Source of the DNA: an uncultured Mesonia sp.
GTDB taxonomy: Bacteria > Bacteroidota > Bacteroidia > Flavobacteriales > Flavobacteriaceae
NCBI GenBank assembly: GCA_947494545.1
Contig: CANLVH010000001.1
Location: forward strand, 310,001-374,000
Direction: 5' to 3'
DNA length: 64,000 bases
Shown here: piece by piece, positions 1 through 8,845 of the stretch
Position numbering within the stretch: position 1 is the first letter of the stretch
How the letters are laid out: each line of letters opens with the position of its first letter
Translations under genes and position numbers: made by a program
The notes under the pieces: generated by a model
What the model was told of the DNA's origin: nothing
The model's input: the letters and a program-made list of their open reading frames with translations, nothing else
Databases searched by the model: none

Positions 1-408
1 ATACTGCTCCCCACCTTCGATAAAGTTTTCAGTTTGGGTAAAGGTACCTGATCCCCCTGTAAATGGTTCAGAAATGCTATTATCATTATCAAGTAAATAG
101 GTTTGATTTTCAATAAGTTCTACCCTTTTAATTGAAAGCCTGATATTTTTGCTTGCTGGGCTATTCCTTTTAGAAAAGCTAACTCCTAAAAAATACTCAC
201 CATCAATAAATTGATAAAAGCATTGCATATCACCATCTGCATTCGGCAAAAGGGCTTCACCATTAACAAGACAGCCTATGGTCTGCTCGCCGGTCTGCGT
301 GGCCTCGGGCAGTTGGCTTATGGGGTCGCCACCACCGTCGTCGTCGCTTTGGCAACTGGTGGTTAGGGTGATGAGTAATACGAAAAGTAGTTTTATTGTA
401 GTTTTCAT
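1..408 (-). CDS. DUF6252-type lipoprotein, 3' end outside window
   Basis: The frame is open from an ATG at 408 to base 1, giving 136 visible codons. The first 19 residues are a lipoprotein signal ending in TTSC with the lipidation Cys at position 19, then an acidic D-rich spacer. The block PISQLPEATQTG followed by GCLVNGEA is characteristic of the flavobacterial DUF6252 family. It is the third copy in an alternating array (others at 981-1520 and 1938-2471). After the first 55 or so residues the sequence diverges from its paralogues. Function is unknown; it is probably anchored in the cell envelope. The stop codon lies outside the window. Confidence 0.8.
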   Translation of the reverse strand, partial: MKTTIKLLFVLLITLTTSCQSDDDGGGDPISQLPEATQTGEQTIGCLVNGEALLPNADGDMQCFYQFIDGEYFLGVSFSKRNSPASKNIRLSIKRVELIENQTYLLDNDNSISEPFTGGSGTFTQTENFIEGGEQY

Positions 409-498
409 AATGTGTTTTTTTTAATTAACGATTGTTGATTGGGGATTTTTGATTGTCGATTTTTTTTACTTCGGTGTTCTACATTCTTAATTCTGCAT

Positions 499-966
499 TC
501 AACATTCATCAACGCCACCCATACTCTGGCCTAAGAGGACGTTGGGCTCATTGCCAACCTTTTCATCATTGACCCAGTCAATGACGGCCTCCAGCACCAG
601 GCTGTTGTCCCGCATATCTGCCACACCGTTGTCCCAGTTGACGTAGATGATGTCGTAGGATTGATTAGCACTATCAGGTTCGATTAACTCCCTTAACATT
701 AAACCAGCTTCTGGAAATAGGTCTTCTTGAAAACTTCCTAAGTCAGTATCCCCATATTGTAATTCGGGATTAGTAATTGAACCCGCGTCAAAGCCCTCTG
801 CGATAATAAAAGGATTAGTTATTTGCGTATTACCTGGGATTAAATCCATAAGTAATGTCGCGGATAACGAGCTATTTCCCGGTACGGTAATTTGATGTTC
901 GATAAACTCAGGCTCTTGGGCTAAGCAATTAGTTGTAATGAGTATTAAGAATAGAATTTTTTTCAT
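499..966 (-). pseudogene. 5' fragment of a secreted alpha/beta-hydrolase-like gene (copy b)
   Basis: 155 residues with a signal peptide (LILITTNCLAQ). A hydrolase N-terminal half follows, with FIIAEGFDAG, YDIIYVNWDNG and a nucleophile elbow GQSMGG. The frame stops four residues after the elbow (VDEC), so the acid and His of a catalytic triad and most of the fold are absent. I infer a truncated, probably inactive gene. A second fragment of the same gene (1539-1925) is cut at a different point. A full copy may lie beyond base 1, downstream in the same direction, but that cannot be seen. It lies between two DUF6252 lipoprotein genes. Confidence 0.65.
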
Positions 967-980
967 AAGAATTGAAATTT

Positions 981-1520
981 TTATTGGGTTATAAATGTGT
1001 CAAAACGACCATCAGTTATAGACACTATTTCATTTGTGTCAGGGTTTAAAACTTTAAAGCTAAATGTTCCTGAAGCTATGTTTTCTTCTAAATCTAAACG
1101 TGTTATAGTTAATTGTCCATTGTTGTTACTGTCAGTAGTGGCAAATGTCCCTGCACTGTTATTGTAAAATATAAAACCTGATGCCGAGCCAGCTTCATCA
1201 GCTACTAAAGGATACGTTTCATTTTCAATTAGTTGGATCTGGTTTGCGTAAATCTCTATTTCAGATACACCATTTACATTATCATCACCACCAACAAAAA
1301 AGAAGAACTCGCCATCTACTTGTTGGTAAAAGGCGTTAAAGTTTCCAGAGGTATCCACAAAGGGCTCGCCGTTTACCAGACAGCCAAAGGTGCCGGCACC
1401 AGTCTGCGTGGCCTCGGGCAGTTGGCTTATGGGGTCGCCACCACCCATATCGTCGTCGCTCTGGCAACTGGTGGTGAGGCTTATTAGTAATACGAGTAGT
1501 GTTTTAATGAGGGTTTTCAT
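981..1520 (-). CDS. DUF6252-type lipoprotein (array copy 2)
   Basis: 179 residues, complete. The signal peptide ends in LTTSC (Cys19), followed by QSDDD, the block PISQLPEATQTG, then GTFGCLVNGEPF. The C-terminal end (SGTFSFKVLNP then ITDGRFD) is the usual ending of DUF6252 proteins. Predicted outer-membrane or periplasmic lipoprotein of unknown role. The first 55 residues are nearly identical to the other two copies in the array while the middle is strongly different. It lies 14 bases upstream of truncated hydrolase copy b and is probably co-transcribed with it. Confidence 0.85.
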   Translation of the reverse strand: MKTLIKTLLVLLISLTTSCQSDDDMGGGDPISQLPEATQTGAGTFGCLVNGEPFVDTSGNFNAFYQQVDGEFFFFVGGDDNVNGVSEIEIYANQIQLIENETYPLVADEAGSASGFIFYNNSAGTFATTDSNNNGQLTITRLDLEENIASGTFSFKVLNPDTNEIVSITDGRFDTFITQ

Positions 1521-1538
1521 AATATTATGTGTTTGAGT

Positions 1539-1925
1539 TTATACTGCGTACCGCCGACTGCGTACTTTTAAGCGCATATCTGCCATGCCGTTGTCCCAGT
1601 TGACGTAGATGATGTCGTAATCTCTATCAATGTCTGTTGGATCAATTAAGTTATTTAACATATTTCCGCCATCGTCTACCTCTTCCTTAAAAGAAATAAT
1701 ATCTGTATCGCCATATTGTGTTTCAGGGTCCGTTATGCTTCCCGCATCAAAACCCTCAGCAACAATAAATGGATTGGTTATTTCTGTTTGGTCTGGTAGA
1801 AGTTGTATTAATAAAGTCGCAGACAAATTATTATTTCCTTGAACAGAAATAGGAACTTCAAAAAACTCAGGTTCCTGTGCAAAACAAGTAGTAGTTATTA
1901 AAAGTAAAGCTATTAAGTTTTTCAT
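1539..1925 (-). pseudogene. 5' fragment of a secreted alpha/beta-hydrolase-like gene (copy d)
   Basis: 128 residues with a signal peptide (LLLITTTCFAQ) and the same N-terminal half as copy b: FIVAEGFDAG, QYGDTD, YDIIYVNWDNG. The homologous frame ends at MADMR and continues into ten unrelated residues (LKVRSRRYAV). The nucleophile elbow is therefore lost. The nucleotides encoding NWDNG-ADMR are almost identical to copy b, while the flanks differ a lot. I infer a degenerate cassette left by recombination. Either it is non-functional, or only the exported N-terminal domain is used. Confidence 0.65.
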
Positions 1926-1937
1926 TTTTATATTATT

Positions 1938-2471
1938 TTATTGTGTAAATAAAGCGTCGAAGCGTCCTTCTCTGATCTCAATAATTGAGTTATCACGAGG
2001 GTCTATTATATCAAATTCGAACGTACCAGAAACTATACTTTCATTAAGATCAAATCTCGTGATATTTAAATTTCCAAAATTGCTTTCGCAAGTATCGTTG
2101 CCCAATAGTACGTTTGGGAATCCAACCTCTGCATAAACTTCTCCAGCTTCGTTACATTTTAAGCTGTAGGTACTATCTTCTTCAATTTCGGCTTCCTCGG
2201 ATGCTAATCTTACTTGGCGTAAAATTGAATTCGAATCACTACCAGCTCCAATTGAAAAGAAAAACTCGCCATTAACTTGCTGATAATACGTGTTAAAGAA
2301 TCCAGAATTATCAATGAACGGCTCACCATTTACAAGGCAACCAAAGGTGCCGGCACCGGTCTGCGTCGCCTCGGGTAACTGACTGATTGGGTCGCCACCG
2401 TCGTCGTCGCTTTGGCAACTGGTGGATAAGCTAATAAGAAAAATGAACGTTAGTTTTATTATAGTTTTCAT
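1938..2471 (-). CDS. DUF6252-type lipoprotein (array copy 3, first in the array)
   Basis: 177 residues. Lipoprotein signal with STSC (Cys19), acidic spacer QSDDDGGD, then PISQLPEATQTG, GTFGCLVNGEPF and the C-terminal SGTFEFDI and REGRFD motifs of DUF6252. The variable middle has two extra Cys residues (in KCNEAG and DTCES) that copy 2 lacks. It is the promoter-proximal gene of the array. I did not find a confident TAnnTTTG element in front of it. Function unknown; envelope location inferred from the signal. Confidence 0.85.
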   Translation of the reverse strand: MKTIIKLTFIFLISLSTSCQSDDDGGDPISQLPEATQTGAGTFGCLVNGEPFIDNSGFFNTYYQQVNGEFFFSIGAGSDSNSILRQVRLASEEAEIEEDSTYSLKCNEAGEVYAEVGFPNVLLGNDTCESNFGNLNITRFDLNESIVSGTFEFDIIDPRDNSIIEIREGRFDALFTQ

Positions 2472-2778
2472 AATGTGTAATTAAATTTTTGTTAAAAATA
2501 TAATTTTAAAATGATTTTGAAGATTAGGAATTTTTAAAAATTAGCGAAGTTGTTATTTCCTAACCCCCCGTATTCCCCTGCAAAGGAAAATTAAAAAGTA
2601 CTGCCAAAATAAGGATTTAAAAAAAGCTTTTTCGGAGTTTTAAAACAAGCATTTCTCCCTTCAAAACGGTCATAATAAAAACTTATTAAATTATAGCGTA
2701 GATATATGTTTACAAATATGGTTTTCAGTTGGCTAAATTGTATATTTGTACTTAATTTAGAATTAATATAAACAATGT
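2472..2778. other. Intergenic region between the lipoprotein array and the suf operon
   Basis: 307 bases between divergently transcribed units. It holds an AT-rich stretch with a short self-complementary AAAAAGCTTTTT near 2620 and the probable sufA promoter near 2741. I see no coding frame with recognisable content and no long repeat. Confidence 0.6.
2741..2748 (+). promoter_or_regulatory. Putative -7 element of the suf operon
   Basis: TATATTTG fits the Bacteroidota consensus TAnnTTTG and lies 30 bases before the sufA start. No good TTG is found at the expected -33 spacing, so the call rests on the -7 match and position. Confidence 0.5.
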
Positions 2779-3108
2779 ATGATAAAAGTTAGCGAGCAAG
2801 CAAAACAAAAATTAACCAGCTTGATGGCAGATGACGGTTTTAGCGCCCAAGAAGATTTTGTTCGTGTAGGTGTGAAAAGCGGCGGATGCTCCGGCCTGTC
2901 TTACGATTTAAGGTTCGATAAAGAAAAAGTAGACGAGGATAAAGTTTTTGAAGATAATGGCATAAAACTCATTGTAGATAAAAAAAGCTTTTTATACCTT
3001 ATTGGGACTACTTTAGAATTTTCGGGAGGCTTAAACGGGAAAGGTTTTGTTTTTAACAATCCTAACGCGCAGCGAACTTGTGGTTGTGGAGAAAGTTTTT
3101 CTCTTTAA
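2779..3108 (+). CDS. sufA: SufA/IscA-type iron-sulfur carrier
   Basis: 109 residues, the normal length for A-type carriers. The three conserved Cys are present: C37 in GGCSG, and C101 and C103 in the C-terminal CGCG. In this family they hold a transient [Fe-S] cluster or iron and pass it to apo-proteins. It is the first gene of a SUF operon, which supports the Suf rather than the Isc branch. The next suf gene is over 500 bases away because an interrupted unrelated gene sits between them. Confidence 0.95.
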   Translation: MIKVSEQAKQKLTSLMADDGFSAQEDFVRVGVKSGGCSGLSYDLRFDKEKVDEDKVFEDNGIKLIVDKKSFLYLIGTTLEFSGGLNGKGFVFNNPNAQRTCGCGESFSL

Positions 3109-3195
3109 ATTATTAATTAAGAATTTAGAATTAAGAAGTAAAAAAGTTAAGAAGTAAAAGAGTTAAATAGATAAAAAGTAAAAGAGAATAATAAC
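3109..3195 (+). repeat. C-free low-complexity tract after sufA
   Basis: About 80 bases made almost only of A, G and T. Short words recur (GAATTAAGAAG, AGTTAAGAAG, AAAAGAG) and every frame fills with stops. It joins sufA to the interrupted four-helix-bundle gene. Similar tracts follow other stop codons in this window. Confidence 0.6.
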
Positions 3196-3204
3196 CGGTA
3201 GAAA

Positions 3205-3588
3205 ATGGCAAAATCAACGCAGTTTGAAGATTTGAAAGTGTATCAAGATGCAGTTGATTTTACTGTTGCTATGTACCAATTATTGAATAAAAACCAATTC
3301 AAGTATGAATTTGGAATTGCAGATCAATTAAAAAGAGCAAGTTTGTCAATTTCCAATAACATAGCAGAAGGCTTTGAACGCCAAACCGATAAAGAATATA
3401 TTCGGTTTTTATATTATTCTAAAGGTTCTGCCGGATAGGTTGGGAATTTATTGTTCATTTTGAAAAGATTAAATTTAATTGATGAATTAGACTTTGAGCA
3501 AACAAGAGAAAGCGTTGTAGGAATATCAAAGCAGCTTTCTAATTACATCAAATTCATTAAAAAGAGAAGTGGAATTGCTACTGTTTAA
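3205..3588 (+). pseudogene. Four-helix-bundle (23S rRNA intervening-sequence type) protein, interrupted by an in-frame TAG
   Basis: The frame encodes MAKSTQFEDLKVYQDAV, SISNNIAEGFER and RFLYYSKGSAG. These are hallmarks of the four-helix-bundle family often called 23S rRNA IVP or S23. A TAG at 3436-3438 stops it after 77 residues. The same frame then continues without shift through VGNLLFILKRLNL to KKRSGIATV and a TAA at 3586-3588, for about 127 codons in all, the usual family length. Family members usually have Glu after KGSAG, so one GAG-to-TAG change would explain the break. It sits between sufA and sufB. The function of free-standing members is unknown. Confidence 0.85.
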
Positions 3589-3621
3589 CTCTTTAGCTTT
3601 TTCCCTTAATAATTTAAAATT

Positions 3622-5067
3622 ATGGCATATACAGAAGATGATTTAAAAAAAGAGTTGGAAACCCAAGAGTATGAATACGGGTTTTATACCGATATAGAAT
3701 CGGATACGTTTCCGGTTGGGTTAAATGAAGATGTGGTTCGGGCAATTTCTAAAAAGAAGAACGAACCGGAATGGATGACCGAATGGCGTTTGGAAGCCTA
3801 CAGGATTTGGGAAAAAATGGAAGAACCGGATTGGGCTAATGTACATTACGAAAAGCCGGATTTCCAGAATATTTCTTACTACTCGGCACCCAATAAAAAA
3901 CCAAAATACGATAGTTTAGATGAGGTAGACCCCGAGTTGTTAGAAACTTTCGAAAAATTGGGGATTTCTATAGACGAACAAAAAAAGTTGGCCGGCGTAG
4001 CCGTAGATGTGGTGATGGACTCTGTTTCGGTAACCACAACTTTTAAAAAAACTTTGGCGGAAAAAGGAATTATTTTCTGCTCTATGTCCGAGGCAATTCA
4101 GGAACACCCAGAGTTGGTTAAAAAATATTTAGGAACCGTAGTGCCTAAAAAAGACAACTTTTATGCAGCCTTAAATTCGGCTGTGTTTAGCGATGGTTCG
4201 TTTTGTTATATTCCTAAAGGGGTAAAATGCCCAATGGAGCTTTCTACTTATTTTAGAATTAACCAAGCAGGAACCGGGCAATTTGAGCGTACATTGGTAG
4301 TGGCAGATAAAGAAAGCTATGTAAGTTACTTAGAAGGTTGTACCGCACCGCAGAGAGATGAAAATCAGTTGCACGCAGCCGTGGTAGAGCTTATCGCTAT
4401 GGAAGATGCCGAAATAAAATACAGCACCGTACAAAACTGGTATCCCGGTAATGCAGAGGGTAAAGGTGGCGTGTTTAACTTTGTAACCAAACGTGGTTTG
4501 TGCGAGAAAAACGCCAAAATAAGTTGGACGCAAGTAGAAACCGGTAGTGCCGTAACCTGGAAATACCCAAGTTGTGTTTTAAAAGGCGATAATTCTATTG
4601 GTGAATTTTATTCGGTTGCAGTAACCAATAAATTTCAGCAAGCAGATACAGGTACCAAAATGATTCATTTGGGTAAAAACACCAAAAGTACCATTATCTC
4701 CAAAGGTATTTCTGCAGGAAATTCGCAAAACTCGTACAGAGGTTTAGTGCAAATAAGCAAACGTGCCAAAAACGCCCGTAACTTCTCAGAATGTGACTCG
4801 TTATTAATGGGTAACAAATGTGGGGCGCATACTTTTCCGTACATAGAGACAAAAAATAAAACTGCTCAAGTAGAGCACGAGGCAACCACCAGTAAAATTG
4901 GTGAAGACCAGATATTTTACTGTAACCAAAGAGGTATAGATACAGAAAAAGCCATTGCTTTAATTGTAAACGGTTTTAGCAAAGAAGTGCTTAACAAATT
5001 GCCAATGGAATTTGCGGTAGAAGCACAAAAACTCTTAGAAATTTCTTTGGAAGGCTCTGTAGGATAA
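3622..5067 (+). CDS. sufB: SufB, Fe-S cluster scaffold subunit
   Basis: 481 residues, the typical SufB length. Recognisable family blocks are [62 protein letters not shown] and, near the C-terminus, [17 protein letters not shown]. SufB forms the SufBC2D complex in the cytoplasm, where clusters are built from sulfide delivered by SufS and SufE. It lies 12 bases before a small lipoprotein gene and 427 bases before sufC. Identification is secure from the sequence and the operon. Confidence 0.97.
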   Translation: MAYTEDDLKKELETQEYEYGFYTDIESDTFPVGLNEDVVRAISKKKNEPEWMTEWRLEAYRIWEKMEEPDWANVHYEKPDFQNISYYSAPNKKPKYDSLDEVDPELLETFEKLGISIDEQKKLAGVAVDVVMDSVSVTTTFKKTLAEKGIIFCSMSEAIQEHPELVKKYLGTVVPKKDNFYAALNSAVFSDGSFCYIPKGVKCPMELSTYFRINQAGTGQFERTLVVADKESYVSYLEGCTAPQRDENQLHAAVVELIAMEDAEIKYSTVQNWYPGNAEGKGGVFNFVTKRGLCEKNAKISWTQVETGSAVTWKYPSCVLKGDNSIGEFYSVAVTNKFQQADTGTKMIHLGKNTKSTIISKGISAGNSQNSYRGLVQISKRAKNARNFSECDSLLMGNKCGAHTFPYIETKNKTAQVEHEATTSKIGEDQIFYCNQRGIDTEKAIALIVNGFSKEVLNKLPMEFAVEAQKLLEISLEGSVG

Positions 5068-5079
5068 TAAATAAACCAG

Positions 5080-5487
5080 ATGAAAAGAAACATTTTAATT
5101 ATTGCTGCTTTTGCCTTATTGCTAAGTTGTGGTAAAAACAAGCAAGCAGAAAAAGCTAAAGAAGAAGCGCCAAAAGAAGAAACCCAATCTCCCAAAGACG
5201 ATTTGGTAAGCCTTAGCGGCGAATTTCTTTACTTGGCAGATGCGGCAGTTTTAAAACAAGAAAATCAAATTTACGGGGTGGTGCTAGACTCTATGACAAT
5301 GCAATTGTCTAAAGAGGTAAATGCTTTAAAAAGAGACGATTTTGATATGGTGCCGGTTACCGTAAAAGCAAAAATAAAACCCAACCCAATGAAAGAAGGC
5401 TGGGACGAGGTAATAGAAATAAAAGAAATAATAAAGGTTTCCAAACCCACCGGGGAATCAAGTATTAAAATTAAAGGGGATAAATAA
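5080..5487 (+). CDS. Small lipoprotein inside the suf operon
   Basis: 135 residues: a lipoprotein signal with lipobox LLLSC (Cys17), a Lys/Glu-rich linker (about residues 20-45), then a compact domain. Within it, SLSGEFLYLADAAVLKQENQIYGVVLDS and a later VPVTVKAKIKP segment look like beta strands. I do not recognise a named domain. It is tightly packed between sufB (12 bases) and sufC (7 bases), so it must be co-transcribed with the cluster assembly genes. An envelope-anchored product in a cytoplasmic pathway operon is notable; no role can be assigned. Confidence 0.85.
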   Translation: MKRNILIIAAFALLLSCGKNKQAEKAKEEAPKEETQSPKDDLVSLSGEFLYLADAAVLKQENQIYGVVLDSMTMQLSKEVNALKRDDFDMVPVTVKAKIKPNPMKEGWDEVIEIKEIIKVSKPTGESSIKIKGDK

Positions 5488-5494
5488 ATAGACT

Positions 5495-6250
5495 ATGTTA
5501 AAAATAAAAAACCTGCACGCAAGTGTAGAAGGAACCGAGATATTAAAAGGAATAGATTTAGAAATTAAAAGTGGCGAGGTACACGCTATAATGGGGCCAA
5601 ACGGTTCAGGTAAAAGTACCTTGGCATCTGTAATTGCCGGTAAAGAAGAGTTTGAAGTTACCGAAGGTGAAATCTTGATGGAAAATGAAGATATATCAGA
5701 TTTAGAAGTAGACGAACGCGCCCATAAAGGCATTTTCTTGTCTATGCAATATCCGGTAGAAATTCCGGGAGTTTCGGTTACCAATTTTATAAAAACCGCC
5801 ATTAACGAAACGCGTAAAGCGCAAGGTTTAGAAGATATGCCGGCCAAAGATATGCTAAAGAAAATTAGAGAAAAATCGGAGATGTTGGCAATGGATCGTG
5901 GTTTCTTATCGCGCTCGCTAAACGAAGGTTTTTCTGGCGGGGAGAAAAAACGAAACGAGATTTTTCAATTAGCGATGATGGATCCAAAATTGGCCATCTT
6001 AGATGAGACAGATTCCGGTTTAGATATTGATGCTTTACGGATTGTATCAGACGGTGTAAATAGATTACGAACCAAAGATAACGCCGTATTGGTAATTACC
6101 CACTACCAACGTTTGCTAAATTATATTGTACCAGATTATGTACACGTATTAGTAGACGGGAAAATTGTAAAATCTGGCGGAAAAGAATTGGCACACAAAC
6201 TGGAAGAACACGGTTACGATTGGCTTAAAGCCGAAACCAAACCGGTTTAA
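5495..6250 (+). CDS. sufC: SufC, ATPase of the SufBCD complex
   Basis: 251 residues. Walker A is GPNGSGKST at residues 34-42. The ABC signature region reads LNEGFSGGEKKRNEIFQ, followed by Walker B and the SufC-specific LAILDETDSGLDID. SufC is a soluble ABC-type ATPase that drives conformational change of the SufB-SufD scaffold. It follows the lipoprotein gene by 7 bases and precedes sufD by 36. Confidence 0.97.
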   Translation: MLKIKNLHASVEGTEILKGIDLEIKSGEVHAIMGPNGSGKSTLASVIAGKEEFEVTEGEILMENEDISDLEVDERAHKGIFLSMQYPVEIPGVSVTNFIKTAINETRKAQGLEDMPAKDMLKKIREKSEMLAMDRGFLSRSLNEGFSGGEKKRNEIFQLAMMDPKLAILDETDSGLDIDALRIVSDGVNRLRTKDNAVLVITHYQRLLNYIVPDYVHVLVDGKIVKSGGKELAHKLEEHGYDWLKAETKPV

Positions 6251-6286
6251 GAAACTGGGTATTATTCATTTTTAAAAGATAATTCT

Positions 6287-7600
6287 ATGAGTTTAAAAGA
6301 TAAATTGGTTTCTTCTTTTTTTGCTTTTGAAGAAAGTGTAGACGTGAATGCAGATGTGCATAAAGTGCGAAACCAAGCTATTAAGAATTTTGAAGAAAAA
6401 GGTTTCCCTTCCAAAAAAGACGAAGCCTGGAAATATACTTCGCTCAATGCTTTATTAAAAAAAGATTATAGTCTTTTTCCTAAAAAAGAAAGCGATATAG
6501 ACTATAATTCCGTAAAGAAATATTTTATTCACGATATAGATACCTATACTATTGTTTTTATAGATGGTATTTATTCGTCACATTTATCAGATACCACGCA
6601 CGATAAAGTAGATGCTTGTTTGATGTCTGCTGCTTTAAGCCGACCAAAATTTAAGCCTATTATAGACGCTTATTTTGATAAAATTGCACCAAAAGACGGT
6701 TTAAATTCTCTAAACACCGCTTTTTCTAAAGAAGGGGCTTTTATAAATATTCCGGATAACACGGTTTCTGACAAACCTATACAGATTATTAATTTTTCTA
6801 CGGGTACAGAAGCAAATTTAATGTTGCAACCCAGAAACTTGATAGTAGTAGGAGAAAATGCACAAGTGCAAATAATAGAGCGGCACCAAAGTTTGACAGA
6901 TAACGAGGTGTTAACCAACTCTGTTACCGAAGTTTTTGCTAACAAAAATGCTATTGTAGATTATTATAAAATACAAAACGACACGGCTTCTGCTTCGTTG
7001 ATAGACAATACTTATTTTGAGCAAAAAGAACAAAGTGTTTGCTCGTTACATACCTTTTCTTTTGGTGGAAAACTAACGCGTAACAATTTATGCTTTTACC
7101 AAAAAGGAGAACGTATAAACTCTATTTTAAAAGGGGTAACCTTAATAGAAGATAAACAGCACGTAGACCATAATACAATGGTGCACCACACACAACCAAA
7201 TTGCGAAAGTCACCAAGATTATAAAGGTATTTACGACGATAAATCTGTTGGTGTCTTTAACGGAAAAGTGTACGTAGATAAAATTGCACAAAAGATAAAT
7301 GCTTTCCAAAGCAACAACAATATATTGGTTAGTGATAATGCTACCATCAACTCTAAACCGCAATTAGAAATTTTTGCAGACGATGTAGTTTGTAGTCACG
7401 GTTGTACTATTGGGCAATTAGACGAAGAAGCGATGTTTTATTTAAAATCTCGAGGTATTCCGCCAAAAGAAGCACAAGCATTGTTAATGTACGCTTTTGC
7501 CAATAAGGTGCTTTCTAGTGTAAAAGTTCCGGAGGTTAAAAAACGAATTAATAAACTAATTGCTAATAAATTAAATGTAAACTTGGGTTTTGACTTATAA
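6287..7600 (+). CDS. sufD: SufD, Fe-S cluster assembly subunit
   Basis: 437 residues. The N-terminal region contains KKDEAWKYTSL, a conserved SufD feature. The C-terminal beta-helix core carries CSHGCTIGQLDEEAMFYLKSRGI, typical of the SufB/SufD family. It partners SufB and SufC; in other bacteria it is needed for iron entry into the scaffold. Position directly after sufC and before sufS fits. Confidence 0.96.
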   Translation: MSLKDKLVSSFFAFEESVDVNADVHKVRNQAIKNFEEKGFPSKKDEAWKYTSLNALLKKDYSLFPKKESDIDYNSVKKYFIHDIDTYTIVFIDGIYSSHLSDTTHDKVDACLMSAALSRPKFKPIIDAYFDKIAPKDGLNSLNTAFSKEGAFINIPDNTVSDKPIQIINFSTGTEANLMLQPRNLIVVGENAQVQIIERHQSLTDNEVLTNSVTEVFANKNAIVDYYKIQNDTASASLIDNTYFEQKEQSVCSLHTFSFGGKLTRNNLCFYQKGERINSILKGVTLIEDKQHVDHNTMVHHTQPNCESHQDYKGIYDDKSVGVFNGKVYVDKIAQKINAFQSNNNILVSDNATINSKPQLEIFADDVVCSHGCTIGQLDEEAMFYLKSRGIPPKEAQALLMYAFANKVLSSVKVPEVKKRINKLIANKLNVNLGFDL

Positions 7601-7630
7601 GTCAAAATTCAAGTTTTTTAAACCGATTAC

Positions 7631-8845
7631 ATGTTGGATATAGAAAGAATAAGAACAGATTTTCCTATACTTACGCGCAAAGTAAACGGGCATCCGTTAG
7701 TATATTTTGATAATGCGGCAACCTCGCAAACACCAAAACAGGTTATAGACTGTATTGTAGAATATTACCAAAACTACAATGCAAACATTCATCGCGGCGT
7801 ACACAGTTTATCGCAAGAAGCAACAGAAGCTTATGAAGATGCGCGTATTGCTTTGCAAAAATTCTTTAATGCCGGCAAAAAAGAAGAAATCATATTTACT
7901 GCCGGTACCACCCACGGTATTAATTTGGTAGCCAATGGTTTTGCTTCAGAAATAAAAGAAGGAGACGAGGTTTTGGTTTCTGCTTTAGAACACCATTCTA
8001 ATATTGTGCCGTGGCAAATGCTGTGCGAAAAAACCGGCGCCAAATTGCAGGTAATTCCTATGACAGAAGAAGGGGAGTTAGATATGAATGGCTTTCAAAC
8101 CTTATTATCTAACAAAACCAAACTGGTGTTTGTAAACCATGTTTCTAATGCTTTAGGTACTATAAACCCGATAAAAGAAATAATAGAAAAAGCGCATAAA
8201 GTAGGAGCCGCTGTTTTGGTAGATGGCGCACAAGCCGCACCGCATATTCAGGCAGATGTACAGGCTTTAGACGTAGATTTTTATGTAGTTTCTGCGCATA
8301 AAATGTACGGACCTACAGGCGTAGGAATGCTTTACGGAAAAGAAAAATGGTTAAACAAATTGCCACCTTACCAAGGAGGAGGCGAAATGATAGAAGAAGT
8401 AACTTTTGAAAAAACCACTTATGCCGGGCTTCCACATAAATTTGAAGCCGGAACGCCAAATATTTGTGGGGGTATTGCATTTGGATGTGCAATTAATTAT
8501 CTTTTGGACCTTGGTATGGATAAAATTGCAGAATACGAAGACGAATTATTGCAGTATGCAACCAAAGAGTTGTTGGAGATAGATGGGCTTAAAATCTATG
8601 GAACTTCCAAAAAGAAAACTGCCGTTATTTCCTTCAATATAAAAGATTTGCATCCGTACGATATTGGTACTATTGTAGATAAATTGGGCATTGCCGTTAG
8701 AACCGGACACCACTGTGCTCAACCCATTATGGATTTCTATAAAATTCCCGGTACCATTAGAGCTTCGTTTTCCTTTTATAATACTAAGAAAGAAATAGAT
8801 ACTTTTTTAAATGCGGTAAAACGCGCTAAAATTATGTTATCATGA
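7631..8845 (+). CDS. sufS: SufS cysteine desulfurase
   Basis: 404 residues, class V PLP-dependent aminotransferase fold. The PLP lysine is K224 in SAHKMYGPTG. The persulfide-forming catalytic Cys is C362 in RTGHHCAQP, as in group II (SufS/CsdA) enzymes. It converts cysteine to alanine and passes sulfur to SufE, encoded two genes downstream. The stop overlaps the start of the following lipoprotein gene by 4 bases (ATGA), which indicates translational coupling. Confidence 0.97.
   Translation: MLDIERIRTDFPILTRKVNGHPLVYFDNAATSQTPKQVIDCIVEYYQNYNANIHRGVHSLSQEATEAYEDARIALQKFFNAGKKEEIIFTAGTTHGINLVANGFASEIKEGDEVLVSALEHHSNIVPWQMLCEKTGAKLQVIPMTEEGELDMNGFQTLLSNKTKLVFVNHVSNALGTINPIKEIIEKAHKVGAAVLVDGAQAAPHIQADVQALDVDFYVVSAHKMYGPTGVGMLYGKEKWLNKLPPYQGGGEMIEEVTFEKTTYAGLPHKFEAGTPNICGGIAFGCAINYLLDLGMDKIAEYEDELLQYATKELLEIDGLKIYGTSKKKTAVISFNIKDLHPYDIGTIVDKLGIAVRTGHHCAQPIMDFYKIPGTIRASFSFYNTKKEIDTFLNAVKRAKIMLS

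Noticed and set aside
499..966. Active lipase because of the GQSMGG elbow
   Set aside because: The protein ends four residues after the elbow, so the remaining catalytic residues and half of the fold are missing.
1233..1487. Plus-strand frame of 84 codons across the lipoprotein gene
   Set aside because: It is the antisense shadow of the conserved lipoprotein block, with no start context and no recognisable protein content.
1..2471. Diversity-generating retroelement behind the variable lipoproteins
   Set aside because: No reverse transcriptase or template repeat is visible in the window, and differences are spread over all bases instead of mainly at adenines.
3436..3438. Recoding of TAG as pyrrolysine or another amino acid
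   Set aside because: No pyl genes or recoding signals are visible and other frames in the window end on TAG normally; a simple nonsense mutation is enough.
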